Shown piece by piece: positions 6,045-6,998 of a stretch of DNA of 6,998 nucleotides. The position numbers and the translations under genes were made by a program. The stretch is taken from positions 1-6,998 of the forward strand of contig JAUHZH010000116.1 in the NCBI GenBank assembly GCA_030426065.1, in the 5' to 3' direction. The stretch's first letter is position 1. Every line of letters starts with the position of its first letter. The notes beneath the pieces were generated by a model, which was given only the letters and a program-made list of their open reading frames with translations, made no database searches and had not been told where the DNA came from. The stretch comes from Gammaproteobacteria bacterium (lineage in GTDB: Bacteria; Pseudomonadota; Gammaproteobacteria; Xanthomonadales; Marinicellaceae).

Positions 6045-6998
6045 TCAGTGAATGCCGTGCATGCGTTTTTTCAAAAACGGTGTCAAAACCAACATCAACA
6101 TCCCAGTGGCAATTGGGATGGCGGTGAACAGCAAAAAGAATCCTGACAATCCGATGGCTTGGTTGATGCTGTCGATTTTGCTGGCGGTCAAGCCGCCCAG
6201 GAAGTTGGCGACGAAACTGGACAAATACCAGACGCCGAACATCATACCCACCAGCCTGGCGGGTGCGAGTTTACTGACGTATGATAAACCAACAGGTGAC
6301 AAACACAGCTCACCTGCGGTGTGGAAAAAGTAAGCGGCAATTAGCCAGAACATGGACACAGATGCGGTGGAGGCGCCTTGGGTGATGCCCATGGCACCAT
6401 AAGACAAAAAGCCAAATCCAATGCCCAGCAACACCAAACCCAGAGCGAATTTGGCTGGGCCGGATGGGTTGAATTTGCTTTCCCACATTTTAGAAAACAG
6501 CGGAGCCATGGTGATGATGAAGAATGAATTCAGGATGCCGAACCACGAGGCGGGAACTTCAATTTGATTGCCAGAAGTCATTTCTTCATAAACTTTCCAA
6601 ATGACAAGACCCCAAATCAAGACAAAGCTGAAGCCCAAGAAGGCATTGGAGACAGGAATGGTGCGATAAGTTTGGCGGAACAAAAGGTACAAAACCCAAG
6701 TCACGACCATGACGGGCAAGACCGTTAATAAGAAATTGGCCCAAATGAAAATGGTGGCCGATGTGCCAGTCAAAACGCGTTGGGTGTAATCGGCCGCAAA
6801 AATGGTCATGGAACTGCCGGCCTGTTCAAAGGCCCACCAAAACACGATCACGAACAAGGCAAAAACGGCCACCACCAAAAGGCGGTCAAATTCAATTTTG
6901 CGTTTGAAGCGCCTGCGAATTTCTGTCAACACCGTTGACTTTTCATGTTCTGAAGCATTGGCCATGTGCGTTTCAATGTCCTTGCGTGTTTGCTGTTC
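6045..6998 (-). CDS. POT-family peptide transporter, C-terminal part (cut by window edge)
   Basis: The frame runs open to the right edge, so an internal ATG at 6965 is not the real start; 317 residues are visible. Residue numbers here count from that ATG. FWWAFEQAGSSM (42-53) matches TM7 of the downstream transporter and carries Glu47. SWFGILNSFFI (140-150), NPSGPAKFALGL (166-177), HTAGELCLSPVGLS (215-228) and KLAPARLVG (232-240) match its later half, and the proteins end alike (LKKRMHGIH versus LKKGMHGVH). This copy has about 66 extra residues between TM7 and TM8 that contain two additional hydrophobic helices (about 71-95 and 107-125). The stretch before TM7 is long, charged and rich in Arg/Lys, with no HA/HB-like helices directly ahead of TM7. 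It is probably cotranscribed with the next gene 20 bases on. The role is probably peptide uptake; whether the N-terminal ExxERFxYYG motif is intact cannot be seen. Confidence 0.92.
   Translation of the reverse strand, partial: EQQTRKDIETHMANASEHEKSTVLTEIRRRFKRKIEFDRLLVVAVFALFVIVFWWAFEQAGSSMTIFAADYTQRVLTGTSATIFIWANFLLTVLPVMVVTWVLYLLFRQTYRTIPVSNAFLGFSFVLIWGLVIWKVYEEMTSGNQIEVPASWFGILNSFFIITMAPLFSKMWESKFNPSGPAKFALGLVLLGIGFGFLSYGAMGITQGASTASVSMFWLIAAYFFHTAGELCLSPVGLSYVSKLAPARLVGMMFGVWYLSSFVANFLGGLTASKIDSINQAIGLSGFFLLFTAIPIATGMLMLVLTPFLKKRMHGIH

Noticed and set aside
6963..6965. ATG as the true start of the right-edge transporter
   Set aside because: It would remove the first six or more membrane helices required in this family, and the frame remains open with plausible charged linker residues to the window edge.

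Overview
The window reads as ordinary chromosomal DNA of a Gram-negative bacterium, by eye a little under 50% GC. Signal peptides, an outer-surface type beta-helix protein, POT-family peptide transporters and an FmdB-type zinc ribbon fit a gammaproteobacterium. The C-terminal tail ending in IFAHDFE on the beta-helix protein, and its N-terminal CDY...GGYxxC layout, resemble secreted proteins I recall from Marinicella and Lysobacter/Xanthomonas relatives. That placement is an inference, not a proof. There is no rRNA, tRNA, CRISPR array or insertion sequence, and no stretch over 300 bases lacks a gene.

Layout. Only the leftmost gene lies on the + strand: a TPR-repeat protein whose start is outside the window (2-712). 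All other genes are on the - strand and are described in their direction of transcription, right to left. First come two tandem POT peptide transporters: the C-terminal part of one (6045-6998, cut by the window edge), then after 20 bases a complete second one (4477-6024). The pair ends at an intrinsic terminator (4417-4451). An FmdB-type zinc-ribbon gene (4110-4412) starts directly after that terminator. After 88 bases comes a signal-peptide-bearing methyltransferase-like protein (3266-4021), closed by a clean intrinsic terminator (3219-3246). A 154-base intergenic region holds this terminator, three phased direct repeats and a weak promoter candidate. It precedes a secreted beta-helix protein of 559 residues (1432-3111). 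A shorter paralogue of 253 residues (684-1445) overlaps its 3' end by 14 bases. The short paralogue's own 3' end overlaps the convergent TPR gene by 29 bases.

How the genes may work together. The two transporters form one unit for proton-driven di/tripeptide uptake. The two beta-helix genes form a second, translationally coupled unit for envelope or secreted proteins. The zinc-ribbon and methyltransferase genes may share a transcript but have no obvious shared pathway. I see no convincing new multi-gene system. The points most worth a second look are the degraded-looking beta-helix paralogue, the phased repeats upstream of the beta-helix operon, the two-helix insertion that separates the two transporters, and the zinc-ribbon gene placed directly behind a terminator.
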